A stretch of 64,000 nt of DNA from Aurelia coerulea (lineage: Eukaryota; Cnidaria; Scyphozoa; Semaeostomeae; Ulmaridae): NCBI GenBank assembly GCA_039566865.1, contig CM076949.1:248001-312000 (forward strand), written 5' to 3'. The notes beneath the pieces were generated by a model. That model made no database searches. It was not told the origin of the DNA and saw only the letters and a program-made list of their open reading frames with translations. The translations under genes and the position numbers were made by a program. Positions 1 to 12,300 of this stretch are shown in pieces; position 1 is the stretch's first letter; every line of letters starts with the position of its first letter.

Positions 1-2206
1 AGTGAAGTTAGAGGAGTGAAATTTATTCATCAGGAAAGTCTGGAAAGTGAATGACTTTCGGAAACTGGAACTTTGTTTCACAAAAGTTTGTCCTTACCCC
101 TGCTTACGCATCCTAAAGTTGAATTCACACTTGGAAGCATGAATGTTGAGCAGCAATGCTACCCTGATGCTACGCTGTAAAATTGCTTCAGTTTCTTGGT
201 GCATCGATCTTAACGCAACGTAGCAGCCTTTAAATGCGAATTCAGCCTTGCGAAGTTGTAAGGACTACTAGCACTGTATTGAAGCATTTGATTGAACCTG
301 TCACGGGCAGTCAGCTCTCCTTCAACATCTTCCTGCTTCCATCTGCTTCTCACCCTTGAGAGGAAATGCTCAGCAAATGCGATGATACAGTATATAAATA
401 GTTTTACCTGTTTATTGAATCCAAGGGCATACGTATAAACACTCAGTCTGAAGTTTCTTTGCTATTAAGGAATCTTTGGTGTTCTAAAACCATGAAACAA
501 ATTCATATCGCTTCTGAAGCGATCTGCCTAGCAAGCATGTAAAACTAAAACACATTTTAATGGGGGTATGTGAACGGGACGGCGTTCAATTTTAAAGCAG
601 AAGACCGAACCTGGTTCCATTTTACTAGGAACGTAAAATAAGGAAGTTTGACATCGTTTCTCAAAAGATCCTCCTGGCAAGCATATGAAAAGGAAACATT
701 GGGGCCTGTGAACTGAAGGGCATTTGATTTCAAAGCAGAAGACCTAACCTGATTCGAATTTATTAGGAATGTGGCACCTTGACATACCTGCGGAAGTTGC
801 ACTCGTTTATTAAAAGAAAGGTTTATAAATCAAGATAAAGAACGTGCCCGACGGCTCAATTTCTTGTTTGTACTGCCTCTTCTCTTTTCGGCCAGGAAAT
901 GCGCATTTCCTCTTGATGATGGGAAAGAACAGAAGTAGGATTTCCAATTTGAAATTAGAGTTTTATGTGTTTGATTTAATGCATGCATGTATTATTTTGT
1001 GAAATTTAGCAGGTAGCAAACATATGATAATTGGACACCAATTACAAACTCCAAATTGAAAACGTATTCATACACTTTCAGTTTTACTTTCCTCTAAAAA
1101 TTAGCTTTTTAGCCAGTCATAAGATGACCAGGGTTGGGTACTCCTTGACTTGAATATGCTTGAATCGACAAACAGCAAAATCAATGTCAGCTGGGATAGT
1201 CGTGTTTCTTGGGGTTTCTGTGTTTTTTGTTATTGTTTCACCTACAATTTTCCTATTTTCATACTGTAGTCCACTCCACCAAGATCTTGCCCAACAATTA
1301 AAACATAACATGCAGAATGCCACGATTTACGACAGTTCGTTGGCAATTCGAGTAAATGGCCCATTTGTGGCTACAGTATTGTACATAAGTGTAAGGGTTA
1401 CATAATCTGCACAGCAAGGGCTACAAAAAACACTGGGCCCTTTGAAGGCCACCAGAAGAGATTTTCAACAGTTTGAAACAATACTACAGACAAAATTATC
1501 TATTACAAAGTCGGTGCTTGTATTAAGAATTCAAAACGGGTATGTTCAAACATCAACTGGTATTGAACACATATCTGTAAATTATCTGCACCCCTCCCTC
1601 TCCAAAATAAAACAGAAATTATATCTTTGATCTTTATTGACAATACGGTTGTAAAATATTTCAGATTTAAAGGGGGCAGAGCTCTTTCAGCAAATTCACC
1701 TCGATCGAGTTTAACCAGTGTAATGTCAATCAAAGATTAACAACCAGGGACAGTTCAATGAGGAAATTTCAATATAAATTAACAAATTAACGAAATATAT
1801 TAGGTTTATATGAGTGTGAAACTTGAAGGTCGTGAGTCACAGGATCACGGCATTCAACCTCAGCATATTTGTTCTGAACGACCCAATTTAATTTATATTC
1901 TCATGTGGCCGTGGCCGTGGCTGTAAATCAAATACATAATGGTCTCTTAATGAAAGCAAGATTCATAACTGCACAGCACTTCACAGATATGAGTGAATTT
2001 GATATCCATGTATATAATCGACAGCCATTTCACTTTAAAATAATCAAGTTCATTCGTCAAAGCTGAGAATGAAAGCAAGGTTGAGAAATTCAACAATTTG
2101 AGATAACGATAATGGGCTTTAGCTTGGTCGAGCCAAGCAGTCGAGTGAACGAGCATCCAGCAAAAGCCGACATTGACATTTCCAACCAATAAACATAATA
2201 ACAAAC
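1..2206. other. No gene recognised; probable first intron of AUTS2-like gene
   Basis: If the exon at 2207-2446 belongs to a gene running leftwards, this stretch is its first intron. The ORFs here (for example 1160-1405 plus and 1117-1323 minus) lie antisense to each other and match no family I recognise. The only structure seen is a diverged tandem duplication near 531-815. Confidence 0.5.
531..815. repeat. Diverged two-copy tandem duplication, about 144 bp per unit
   Basis: Two similar blocks begin near 531 and 675. Both contain GCAAGCAT, a TTCAAAGCAGAAGACC-like core and a TTTA(C/T)TAGGAA segment in the same order. Divergence is substantial, so the duplication is old. Confidence 0.45.
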
Positions 2207-2446
2207 CTCAAGGTCTTCTAAACTTGCATAGGATACCATAAGGAAGCCATCTATTACATCTTCTTCATGAGAATTCCTTCGTTTTCGGCTTTTTGGCTTT
2301 GACTTGATTTGAGAATTCTCTCTCTCCTGTAATGTCTCGCCCTGTGTCTGGCCATCACCATCTTCCTTCTCGCCATCTTTTATCGAAGCTTCTTCTCGTT
2401 TAACGACGGCCTTCGGTTTCTTCTTCGACACCACTTTCTTCTCCAT
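2207..2446 (-). CDS. AUTS2/FBRSL1-like protein, first coding exon (partial gene)
   Basis: This 80-codon exon starts at ATG (2446-2444) and ends in frame at a GTTTGT donor (2206-2201). The product begins with a lysine-rich and acidic, low-complexity stretch. It then has a basic patch, RKRRNSHEED, followed by VIDGFLMVSYASLEDLE. From memory of the family, vertebrate AUTS2 has a basic RKRR patch followed by an acidic run and IIDGFAMTSFVTFEALE at its N-terminus, so both the order and the spacing match. AUTS2 and its relatives (FBRSL1, fibrosin, Drosophila tay) are nuclear regulators linked to non-canonical PRC1 complexes. The remaining exons would lie to the left, outside the window. The similarity covers only about 30 residues, so an unrelated nuclear protein with a chance match remains possible. 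Confidence 0.55.
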
Positions 2447-3708
2447 ATTTCAATGAAGAACTTAAGCTCACTTGATGAACTATATGTTGTATAAACAGTG
2501 AAATAGAGCAGTAGAAAGCGCGTGTTGTTTTCGATGCGACCTGCCCTAATTGAATGGTTTCAGTGTGTCGGTGAATCAAAGGGTGGTGATTGACATGTGA
2601 GAAATTGAAGATGGAGAGACATACCGCCTCTTATTGTTCTCAACTTTACTTCGACTGTCATTCATAGCCACCAGGTGGCTTCACACAACTTTTCTTTAAT
2701 TTCCTTTCAACACCACCAAACTCCACCAAACTCTCAAAAACTCTCAAATGCTACATTACTTCAGTTTTATTTTTGATAAGAAACTAAGAATTTGAGTTCA
2801 GGCTCCATAACATGTACATAACATGGTAAGTATATTGAATTGTCTCAACTCATATTTCTCCTAGAATTAAATCATTTATTATAAACTTACATATTGTATT
2901 TTAAGATTTTATAGGAAGAGGCCTTTTCCCTTTTACCTGTTCTAAATAACCTGAACTGAACAATATTTTCATACATTTTCTTTCACCACTGTTCACATGC
3001 AAAACTTCTTCAAATGCATAACAACATCGTTCTATCCAGGTTCTTTTCAGAATAGCTAAAAGGTTTATTGTCGAAATTCACATTACTTCGATATCCAATC
3101 ATTTATTTCAAACTTTCATTCTTGGGGATTTCAAAAATACTTTTTAAGGATATAACTTTCTCGGGGTAATTCGGAATTGGGAGTGTGGTTAAACCTCACT
3201 TTTAATGATTTAATGGCTGCGGGCCTGGAGTATTGTGATTTGGATAGCAAGTTTAAGCTCGATTTCACGGTTGTTTCAATTGATTGTTTAAATAGTAATC
3301 ATGATTAGTAAGTAGCATCACACGTGTAACAAACAGCCAGATTTAATGATGCGGTAAAACAACCGGTTTTTAACAAAAGAAGTGTGATCATTACAAAATA
3401 CAATTCGCCATAAAATAAATGGCCTCATGGCGCATGACAACTGGGGTGTGATCATGTGTGACATACAGTACAAACAAACTTTAGAATTCTACAAAAATAG
3501 GGCAGTGACTTTAGTGCCCCAAAAAAGTTTTCCAGAACTTGACCTTGCGTGAGGTTTACCTCGGGTCCATTTTACAAACGTTTATTGATTGTCGGTCAAA
3601 AGTTGGCGAATTAACAAAAGGACACAGCAAACGTGTAACAGTAGACTACAGTAGACAACTGTTAGCGAATGATAGCCCTATTATAGTTTTATGGACACAT
3701 GATACCTA

Positions 3709-3879
3709 GACCTTTTAGCTATTCACAAAAGAGTCCGGATCGAGCGATGTTTTTGTACATTTTCATCCAAAGGTTCGAACTCACTGTTTTGCCCATTCAA
3801 AAATTTATCAGATTTCTGTAAAATGTATGAGAATATCGCTCGACCCAGACTCTTTCGGAGAATACATATGAACAGTCTG
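3709..3879. mobile_element. MITE family A, copy 1
   Basis: The left end reads GACCTTTTAGCTATTC after a TA dinucleotide. Just inside it is a GGATCGAGCGATGTTT motif that recurs inverted (ATCGCTCGACCCAGACTC) near the right end. The right terminus is eroded compared with copies 2 and 4. There is no coding capacity. Confidence 0.65.
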
Positions 3880-4124
3880 TTGAATAACTGGAATAGACTT
3901 ACGGCCTGGAGTCATGACATGGCTCTAATGAGGTTCGAATCTGAGTTGGAAACTCGCTATCAACCAATTTGGATGGAACACGAACCATCATTTATTTTTA
4001 AGAATGGCATTGACAGGTAATGCTGAACGCAAAGGAACGTCATTATTAAGTCGACCAAAGTGGGATTCGAACCGAGGACACCTACACTCTCACTCACTGT
4101 CATTACGTAAAGAAAGCAGGAATA

Positions 4125-4302
4125 GACCTTTTAGCTATTCTCAAGTAGAATCTGAATCGAACGATGTTTTGCTACATTTTGCAGAATTTTCGAATGTGCA
4201 CAATAGTGATAGAAGCTCTAACGCCACTCAATCGAACCTCCCATATAAAAATGTATAAGAATATCGCTCGATCCAGGCTCTTTTGTAGAATAGCAAAACG
4301 TC
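4125..4302. mobile_element. MITE family A, copy 2
   Basis: Terminal inverted repeats start GACCTTTTAGCTATTCT on the left and read AGAATAGCAAAACGTC on the right. TA precedes the left end. The interior shares a long segment (AATTTTCGAATGTGCACA onward) with copy 4 at 13.7 kb. It is about 178 bp and non-coding. Confidence 0.75.
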
Positions 4303-7300
4303 TGTTAAAGCTAGCATTTGCTAATATTGTGCCTGTGGAGTTGCCCTAACGTGACTGACACAACCCATCTCACAGCATTACTGACAGCCAAATTTCAGGA
4401 AACAGTCAAATATTCGCGTGTAGCAATGCGAAATTCGTTTATTGGCCAGTCTGAACAGAGCTGAATGTTGTTTAATCTCGTTCCTCCCAGAGTCGCTCGT
4501 TGATATATCATATCAACGTCAGTCATGAAATTGTTTTCACCGTTATCAATATTCATGATATGATAGAAAACATGGTTTGGGCCCTTTTCAAAGACGTTTC
4601 AAAGACACAACAACTGTGGTACTCTAACATCCCGTATACTATCATTCAATTAGGAAATTTGAGGGGAAGATCTGATAAAATACTTTAAAACTTGGAAAAA
4701 TTGTGTGAGAATTGCCTCAAGATTCCATGGTTGGTCTACAATGCACAAACAATTTCGTTGGTCTAAAGATGTGATACAGTCATGCATTCCTGCTTGGACT
4801 AGCTAGCTACTACTCTTATATGGACAGTATCAAGGGTAACGTCTTAAGTTTTCAGCTTTGTGCTCATACAGCATTAAAGTATGAAATATGGGCAAAGCAA
4901 AGCACGGGAAGAATGATCTATAAAAACTACAGCAATGAAAACTAGAATTAAGTATAAATCATTTGAATAAACAGCTAAATACAATACTAAATCTCATTGA
5001 AATAACTAGAAGAAGCATGAATATGTAACAGCGATTTGAAGTTGCTTCTACGTCGAAAGTAATCTACTACAAATGTATGAAAACTGGAAAGCAATGAATT
5101 GAAGAATCATTTGGTTTGCTGATGACCTTAACTGACACTGGCCACCATTACAAACCAGCTACATAAATAGCAACAGTGCAAATTTGATATATATGGTCAG
5201 ATGAAAATATTCGCCAATGGTTCTGTTACTCAATGCTTTTCCTCACAGTTTCACATACTGTACTACATATATAAATATATATATACGATATATCTAATGG
5301 ATATTTGCCTTTATACAACAAGCAATACAAATCAGATATGGAAGTAATGGGTAGCGATGATCAAATAATTTTGTCATGATTATATGGATGATTGCGTGAT
5401 TCAGTGATTCAGTGATTCGGGGTGATTATAGCTTGTGTTACAGACCCCAGTGGATTACAGGCTATTGGGTAAGTAGAGCTACTGTATCTGTAGAAATGAC
5501 AACCTTGATCTTGACTAATGTGTATTTACTGACATGTTACAGGAAGAACTATTTGCAATGTTACTGCAACAAAGCAACGCCTGTCCGAGTATCGAACCGC
5601 GAGGGAAACTCAGAGAAATTAATAGGCCACAAGGTGTGGAAACGAGGTTGTAAACGTGGTGGGTCGTTGGAAGTTTGATTCAGTTTCAGTTCAGTTTTGA
5701 TGTTTTAAATTCCACAATGATATCGTTTCCTTGCATTGGGTTCCCAGCAATTATGTGTCAGAAGGAAAATGTTTGCAAGCAAGTGCTGCAATTTGGAATG
5801 TTAACAAAAGCTCTTTATCCTACTATTTACTTGATACGGGTGGTAAGTTAAAGATAAACATGAGATGTAACATTTCAGATTAAAGAGGGTTTAAGACGTG
5901 AATTATAAGTCACGTATATCCTATTTTATCCTAATCCAATAACTAAGAGATTTCCAATCTTTATTCTGCTATGCACGAACAATTTTCTTTTCTACGTGCA
6001 AGGCTAAGATTTGATAAATGAAATCACGCTACTTCTCGTAACAATTCTTATCTGTGATAGGCTCACCACACAGCGACATAAAACACAAGAGGGAGGGCCA
6101 TTGAGCTCGAAGATCAGATGTAAAACATTATGCATGCCAATTATTAATTAAAAATATGGTCGCAAAGATGAATCCGAAGAGTCCTGGAAACTTTCCAGCT
6201 TCACAAATAAATGGGTTCTGATTTGAGATCATGAACCACTAAATTCAGCAACATCAGCAACAACTGAAATTCACTGTATCTTTTTACAATACAATGTATC
6301 TTGGGTACCAAGGGTATTTTTGACCAGGCCCGTCGGAACCAAATTCATATCATGGGGGGGGGGGGGAGGCTGAAACCAGATACGAGGGAGGCAAGCAAAA
6401 ATGGGGGTAATTTTGTTGCGACCATGCGCTTTAGATCGTTCGAAAACGCCCCTGTTTTGAAGAATTTGCCATGTAAGGAAAAACAGATCAAGACCAACAG
6501 AGGGGTTTTGTGAAAATAAATTGTGAAAATATGCCTTAAAAATCACTTTGAACTAGATTGGTTTTTAGTTATATGAAAAATAAACGTGATAGCTTGATAG
6601 CTCTGATGGCTTAAGTAAAAAAGAGAGCAAAACTTAGAGTATTAAACTGGCCTGTTGACTGGACCTAAGTATGCCAATAGATGTTACATTATTGGAAAGC
6701 AATGAAACTTTGAAGAACAATACCCCAAGTAGAGCGTAAGCAAATCCCATAGTTAAATTTCTTGATCCGGTGTAAACAGCAAGAAATTTGAAGGAGTTTT
6801 ATCTTTTTCGTTCGCAAATTGGATTGACAGAGTAGACGCAGGAGTAGACGCTTTTAGTCTGAAATTTATCCATTTACGAACAACAGGGATGAAACAAAAT
6901 CGTGTTAATATAGCAACCTTTGTGTTCATTATTCAGTTTATTCATCTTGATTGTATTTCGCTTATTAGTTCGGAAATAAATTAATCTACATATCCGATAC
7001 AAATTGGATTTACTTTACACTTCCAACAATACTCACATTCATTCGCCCTGTGGTGTCTTGGACGAGAAAGAGGCTTGGACGAGAAAGAGGCTCGAAGCAG
7101 TGAGTCATACTTAGCTTTGTTGTTTGTGGTTAATGATTGAAGCCAACATGCAGGCTTCCACAGTGGCAGGCTTGACCACTGGATACATGGGAAATGAGGA
7201 TTGTCCGACTGCCCTTTCAGTACGGACGCTTTATTGCGAGGATCCATAAGAGCCTGGACCTGGATTAGCGAATGAGTGAAAAAGAATAATATCTGCTTGC

Positions 7301-7724
7301 ATTGCAGGCAACCTCGTCCCCACAGCCTTTACTCATCCGTCCCAATATGCCCTGGGGACGTGGTTGGCATGCAGGGTTAATTGATGGAAATGTACAAGGC
7401 CACAGAAAAAAGTAACCACTAATTGGTAGCAATTTTGAAGTTAATTGACGGAGCAAAGTAGAGGCAATCTATAAATAGGACAAAGAAATACCTACGCACG
7501 TAATTGCTTCCTGGTGAAAAGATATGCAAGCACGTGTTGAGATCATCAAATACAATAGGCTAATTATAGACCTGCATATGCAGCTCTTGAGTTAGCTGTC
7601 TATCTCGGTCAATGCACTTTAAAACTAGCTGAGGCTGCACATAGGCTACCGTTGCCCCACCCATACAAACAAACAAACATACAATACTTGAGTCTACCTC
7701 TATGCTTAACTCTACACCTTACTA

Positions 7725-7903
7725 CCGGGTGTCCCAAAATGATGTATTATTGTTTGATTGCTTATATGTCCATAACCGATGAGCCGATTTTCAAAAACTG
7801 GTAAAACCACAGCCATCAAATGAAATAAAGTGTTTGAAAATCGGTTCATTGGTTATGGACATGTAAGCAATCAAACAATAATACATCATTTTAGAACACC
7901 CGG
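7725..7903. mobile_element. MITE family B, short copy (179 bp, TA target site)
   Basis: Ends are CCGGGTGTCCCAAAATGATG and CATCATTTTAGAACACCCGG, flanked on both sides by TA (7723-7724 and 7904-7905). Inverted complementarity runs through most of the element, including the motif around CCATAACCGATGAGCCGATT. Tc1/mariner-type transposases use TA targets, so it is probably a non-autonomous element moved by one of them. A longer relative lies at 59.6 kb. Confidence 0.8.
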
Positions 7904-9319
7904 TATACTATACACTGTATTTACACTGTACCCAAATAACCAATACTATTTCTGAAGAATCACCGTTGATGCGAAACTCTGCCTTTTGTCTCTGCCTCCT
8001 CTTGAATTAACGAGCAAATACAATAGACTATTGCCTTAGAGATGACGTCAGATAATTTTACCATGATCCTCTGCGTCTCAAAAGATTTCGATTGAATGAT
8101 TTATTGATTTATAGCATTACCATGACTATGATAAAACTTTCTGGTTAAAACTTGCTAAGATACCAAACAAATTCTTTTGTTGAGTGTCGTAAAGGGAATC
8201 GGCACATAAAAAAGATGCCAAGTTTAAGTAGAAAGAATATAATAACAATTACTGCTGTCAACTAAATTACGGCAGACGTTTGTTAAAAAAATCTCCATGT
8301 TTTCCCGTGAACCTTATGCAATTAGATTTCATTGTTTGTACTTTAATGAAATAATTTATTTATGATTCAAAATTTATGTGTTATGAGGAAAAGCGCCTTG
8401 AAGGACCAACGGACCACCTATGAAATTAAATGGCCTCTGCGATCACAAAAAGACGGACAACTTTATGATGATGGAATTACTTCAAACGTACGATAATATT
8501 TTGAATTAATTTAAATTTCACTAAATCAGAAAATCCCGGCCGACTATTTGGAATACCGGCCTTGTACCGACTATTTGGAATGGTCAATTTGTTATGGCAC
8601 TAGAATAAACTTAAGGTAAACAATTTAAAATTAAATTTTGCGCTTTAATTTCAAAAACAGAATGCTGCAATTCCAAACCTAAGAAAAACCTTCTGTGTCT
8701 ATGCCTAATCTACGACTGGTATCTAGGCCCCGTGTCCAGAGTTAGTGTTTGAGCCATTCTGTTGAACAAAGATAGCCTGAAGAACTTAGCCTGCGTGCAC
8801 CCTCAACTCATGCCTGCAGGCTAAAAGAACTTGGTTAAACCTCAGCAACTTACTAAGTTAAACCCTAGCAACAATTCACCGCCATAACTGTCTAGCCATG
8901 CCTATTTTTAAGTCTATCATTGGTATGGAAATCAAGCCTGCTTATCGAATATGATCCTTTCCAAGGACTGTAACATTACACGCTATCAATTCAATTTCAA
9001 TCTTAAAAAGCCTATTACAAAAATAAGTGTTAAAAAATGGAGGAGTCAAATCATATATATAGAAATGATATACATTACAATTTCCGTTCACTGAACATTG
9101 TCTCGTTTGAATGAAAACGAGGTCTTGTTACCATAGAAATGCACAGACCAGACGAGACGGACTGGGATCGAGAAAACCAGCCACCATTTGTCAATTTCTA
9201 GACTCATCAATCCAGTTAAAAACCGTGAGATTGATCATTTCTACTTGAAAATGCGTGCGTCTAATGAGCATGATATGAAATGGAAGGAGACAAACTGACC
9301 TGTGATTCGTATAAACAAC

Positions 9320-12300
9320 TCAGATGTACAATTTTGAAGCAGAAGGTGGTCTCGATGATGTTAGACTTGTTTTTGGTGATCGTTCAGCACTTAGAAGATC
9401 TGGAGTCAGAATTCTTCTTTCTCGTTCTTCTCGTGCCCTTGTTTTTAATACATCTTTCCTTTCTTCCATTTGCTGTTCAATTGAGCCAAGAACAAATTCA
9501 CTGTAAGTTACAAAATAGGATATTAGCATAGTCATGATATTAGCTAAGGCATATTGTTCATAAAAACTCAGACCTAATTCAAAGTAGTCGACTGGCTTGT
9601 ATTTAGCTTGTAATTATGCTAGCAATGGAAGAATTTTCTGACAATTTTTGTCTGAGACTTACCGTAAAAGCTCTATTTAGCACCCTTCTCTATTAAGCCC
9701 CCTCTCTATTAAGCCCCAATCTCTATTAAGCCCCCTCTCTATTAAGCCCCCTCTCTATTAAGCACCCTTCTCTATTAAGCCCCCTCTCTATTAAGCCCCC
9801 TCTATATTAAGCACCCTTCTCTATTAAGCCCCCTCTCTATTAAGCACCCTTCTCTATTAAGCCCCCTCTATATTAAGCCCCCTCTATATTAAGCACCCTT
9901 CTCTATTAAGCCCCCTCTTAAGCCCCCTCTATATTAAGCACCCTTCTCTATTAAGCCCCCTCTCTATTAAGCCCCCTCTCTATTAAGCCCCCTCTCTATT
10001 AAGCCCCCTCTCTATTAAGCCCCCTCTCTATTAAGCCCCCTCTCTATTAAGCCCCCTCTCTATTAAGCCCCCTCTCTATTAAGCCCCCTCTCTATTAAGT
10101 CCCCTCTCTATTAAGCCCCAATCTCTATTAAGCCCCTCTTTTAAGCCCCCTTACTTAAATAAAATTCCAGAAGTTACCAAAGAATTTCCATTATTTATCT
10201 AAACAAGTTAGCTTATTAATTTTGATGCAGTCTTGTGTATATTTTACTTGTAAAATAGCATATTGATACCGCAAAATATGAGGCAAAAGAATTAAAAAGT
10301 TATTATTAATATCCTCGTCATTTGACTTTGTGACCAAGCCCCCTTCTCTGATAAGCCCCTTTTATTTTAAGCCTCCATGGGGTCAACAAGATCAAATAAA
10401 TCCCCCAAGGGGATTTTACAGTATGCAGGACCAGGTCCAGGCAATCATCAGACAACATTCGACCATGAAGGTGAAGTTGCGTTTTTCAGCGCCAAGCGCT
10501 GGGATCGCAGAAATAGAGCAGACCTAATCGAGTCCGCGACCCCTTGTCATGACGCTCAAGTGGTGGGGTCCTACCGGGAATCGAACCCACTCCGCCTGAC
10601 TGTTCTGGCTGCAAAGTCAGAGGATTACACCACTGAGCCACAACACCATGAACGAAGTCAATGAATTAAGCTTTCAGAAACAAGTTTACCGAGATCTTTG
10701 ATTGTCTAATTTCAACGAAATCCTGAGCTTACTTCCTTGGCTCAATTAGGTGTCACCTTACGTGCGCGCATACCCATAGAAATCAAGAATAAGGTAATCA
10801 TTCAACGACTTTGTAATGACGGATAAATTATGCATGATAACCTGATGAGTGAGTTAATAAAAACTGGACCGACTGAATTGATGATAGAAACTTGTCATCA
10901 TAGAAATGAATACATCTTTCATTTGATTTAAAAGCTTCAAAGGAACTTCAGGTACGTTTGTTATGAGTGTTCATTGGAAAACTTTGATATCTTGTTATTT
11001 TCAAAATTATGGCGATTTTCTTTCTATTAAAAGATTTCACGAAAAGCTATTAAAACATTGAAATCGTTTTGAATCCTAAAGTAAATGGAGGAAAAATGAT
11101 AACAACTAAAAAAAACCATAGTTTATGAAGGTCTATGATATGGCGGTAAGCAGAAATCTGTAGCTTTTATGGTTTACGATTTAGCAATTTGATGACGAAA
11201 AGCTATGAAAAAATTAAAATCGTTTTGAATCCTAAAGTAATGGAAGAAAAACGAGAAAAACTAAAAAAACCATAGTTTATGAAGGTCTATGATATGGCGG
11301 TAAGCAGAAATGCCTAGCTTTTATAGTTTACGATTCAGCAATTTGATGACGTCACAACTGGAAAACTATTGGAAAACTGTTTGAAACCAAGACACAGGAG
11401 AAATAAGGAGAAAACAAACCTGTAATTAATTTCTCCATCGCTGTCTTTATCCAATTTTTGAACCAATTCAATTAGCTCATCACTTGTTAAAGGTATTCCA
11501 GTTTCTTTCAATCCATTTGCAAATTCGGTTATTGTTATACTCATGCTCTTATCTTTATCCATCATGCTGAAGAAATCGAATAAACGCATTCGATTATTTT
11601 TCACGTAGTCCTTCAAAACTTTCATTGGTTTTGGTCTTGCGTCAGCCTTACCAGGAGCCCCTCCCGCTCCACCATGCATTACATTTAATTTCGGATGCAT
11701 ATCGGAAAGTTCTCGAAGTAAATTGTAGAAATCTTCGTTTACTTGAATTCCCTGAAATAAGAAATGCAATCAGTATCAAAACAAAAGATCACTTATGCTA
11801 AAAGAATGGAAGCACACTTTTTTGCTATTCTGCATGACTCTGTTCTGGATTGAGCGATATTTTTATACACTTTTATACAAGAGGTTCCACTGAGTGGCGT
11901 CAGAGCTTCCACCATCTTCCACCGCACAATTGAGAATTCTACAAAATGTATCAAAATATTGCTCGATACAGATTTAGAATAGCTAAAAGGTTTATTGAAA
12001 GCAGAAGGGTAAAGGGTAGACGGAGCACGGTATTTTTCATTTAAAAGGGGCGTAAAAGATTAATTTAAACGAGAAAGGCTCAGCATTCTTGAATTTTTAG
12101 TACCATGATCGACAAAACCTCTTTAAAGTTGCACATACTCACCGTCATATTTTCTATTCATCGACAATTAATCACAAATGCACAAGCAATGTTCTTGCAT
12201 GTGTGTTGCACAATATTTCATTAAAAACAGACTAATAAAGTAGAGACTATTGTACTACAAACAGCTTTTTGTTCAGTACGGCATTTTGGGCTCACTTGAT

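Larger units (their letters stand above)
2447..9319. other. Intergenic stretch without a recognised gene
   Basis: No open frame with splice-site support or family similarity was found on either strand. The region holds two copies of MITE family A near 3.7 and 4.1 kb, one copy of MITE family B at 7.7 kb, AT-rich low-complexity DNA near 5.27 kb and a G-run near 6.36 kb. Confidence 0.5.

Noticed and set aside
1160..1405. 81-codon ORF with a hydrophobic N-terminus
   Set aside because: No splice or family support; AT-rich low-complexity hydrophobic translation is expected by chance.
3925..4085. Two isolated B-box-like motifs (GGTTCGAATCT near 3930 plus strand; GGTTCGAATCCC on the minus strand near 4062)
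   Set aside because: No convincing A box at the right distance and no cloverleaf, so neither a tRNA nor a SINE could be supported.
9684..10137. Regular array that could be taken for a CRISPR
   Set aside because: 16-bp head-to-tail units without spacers in a eukaryotic genome; a minisatellite.
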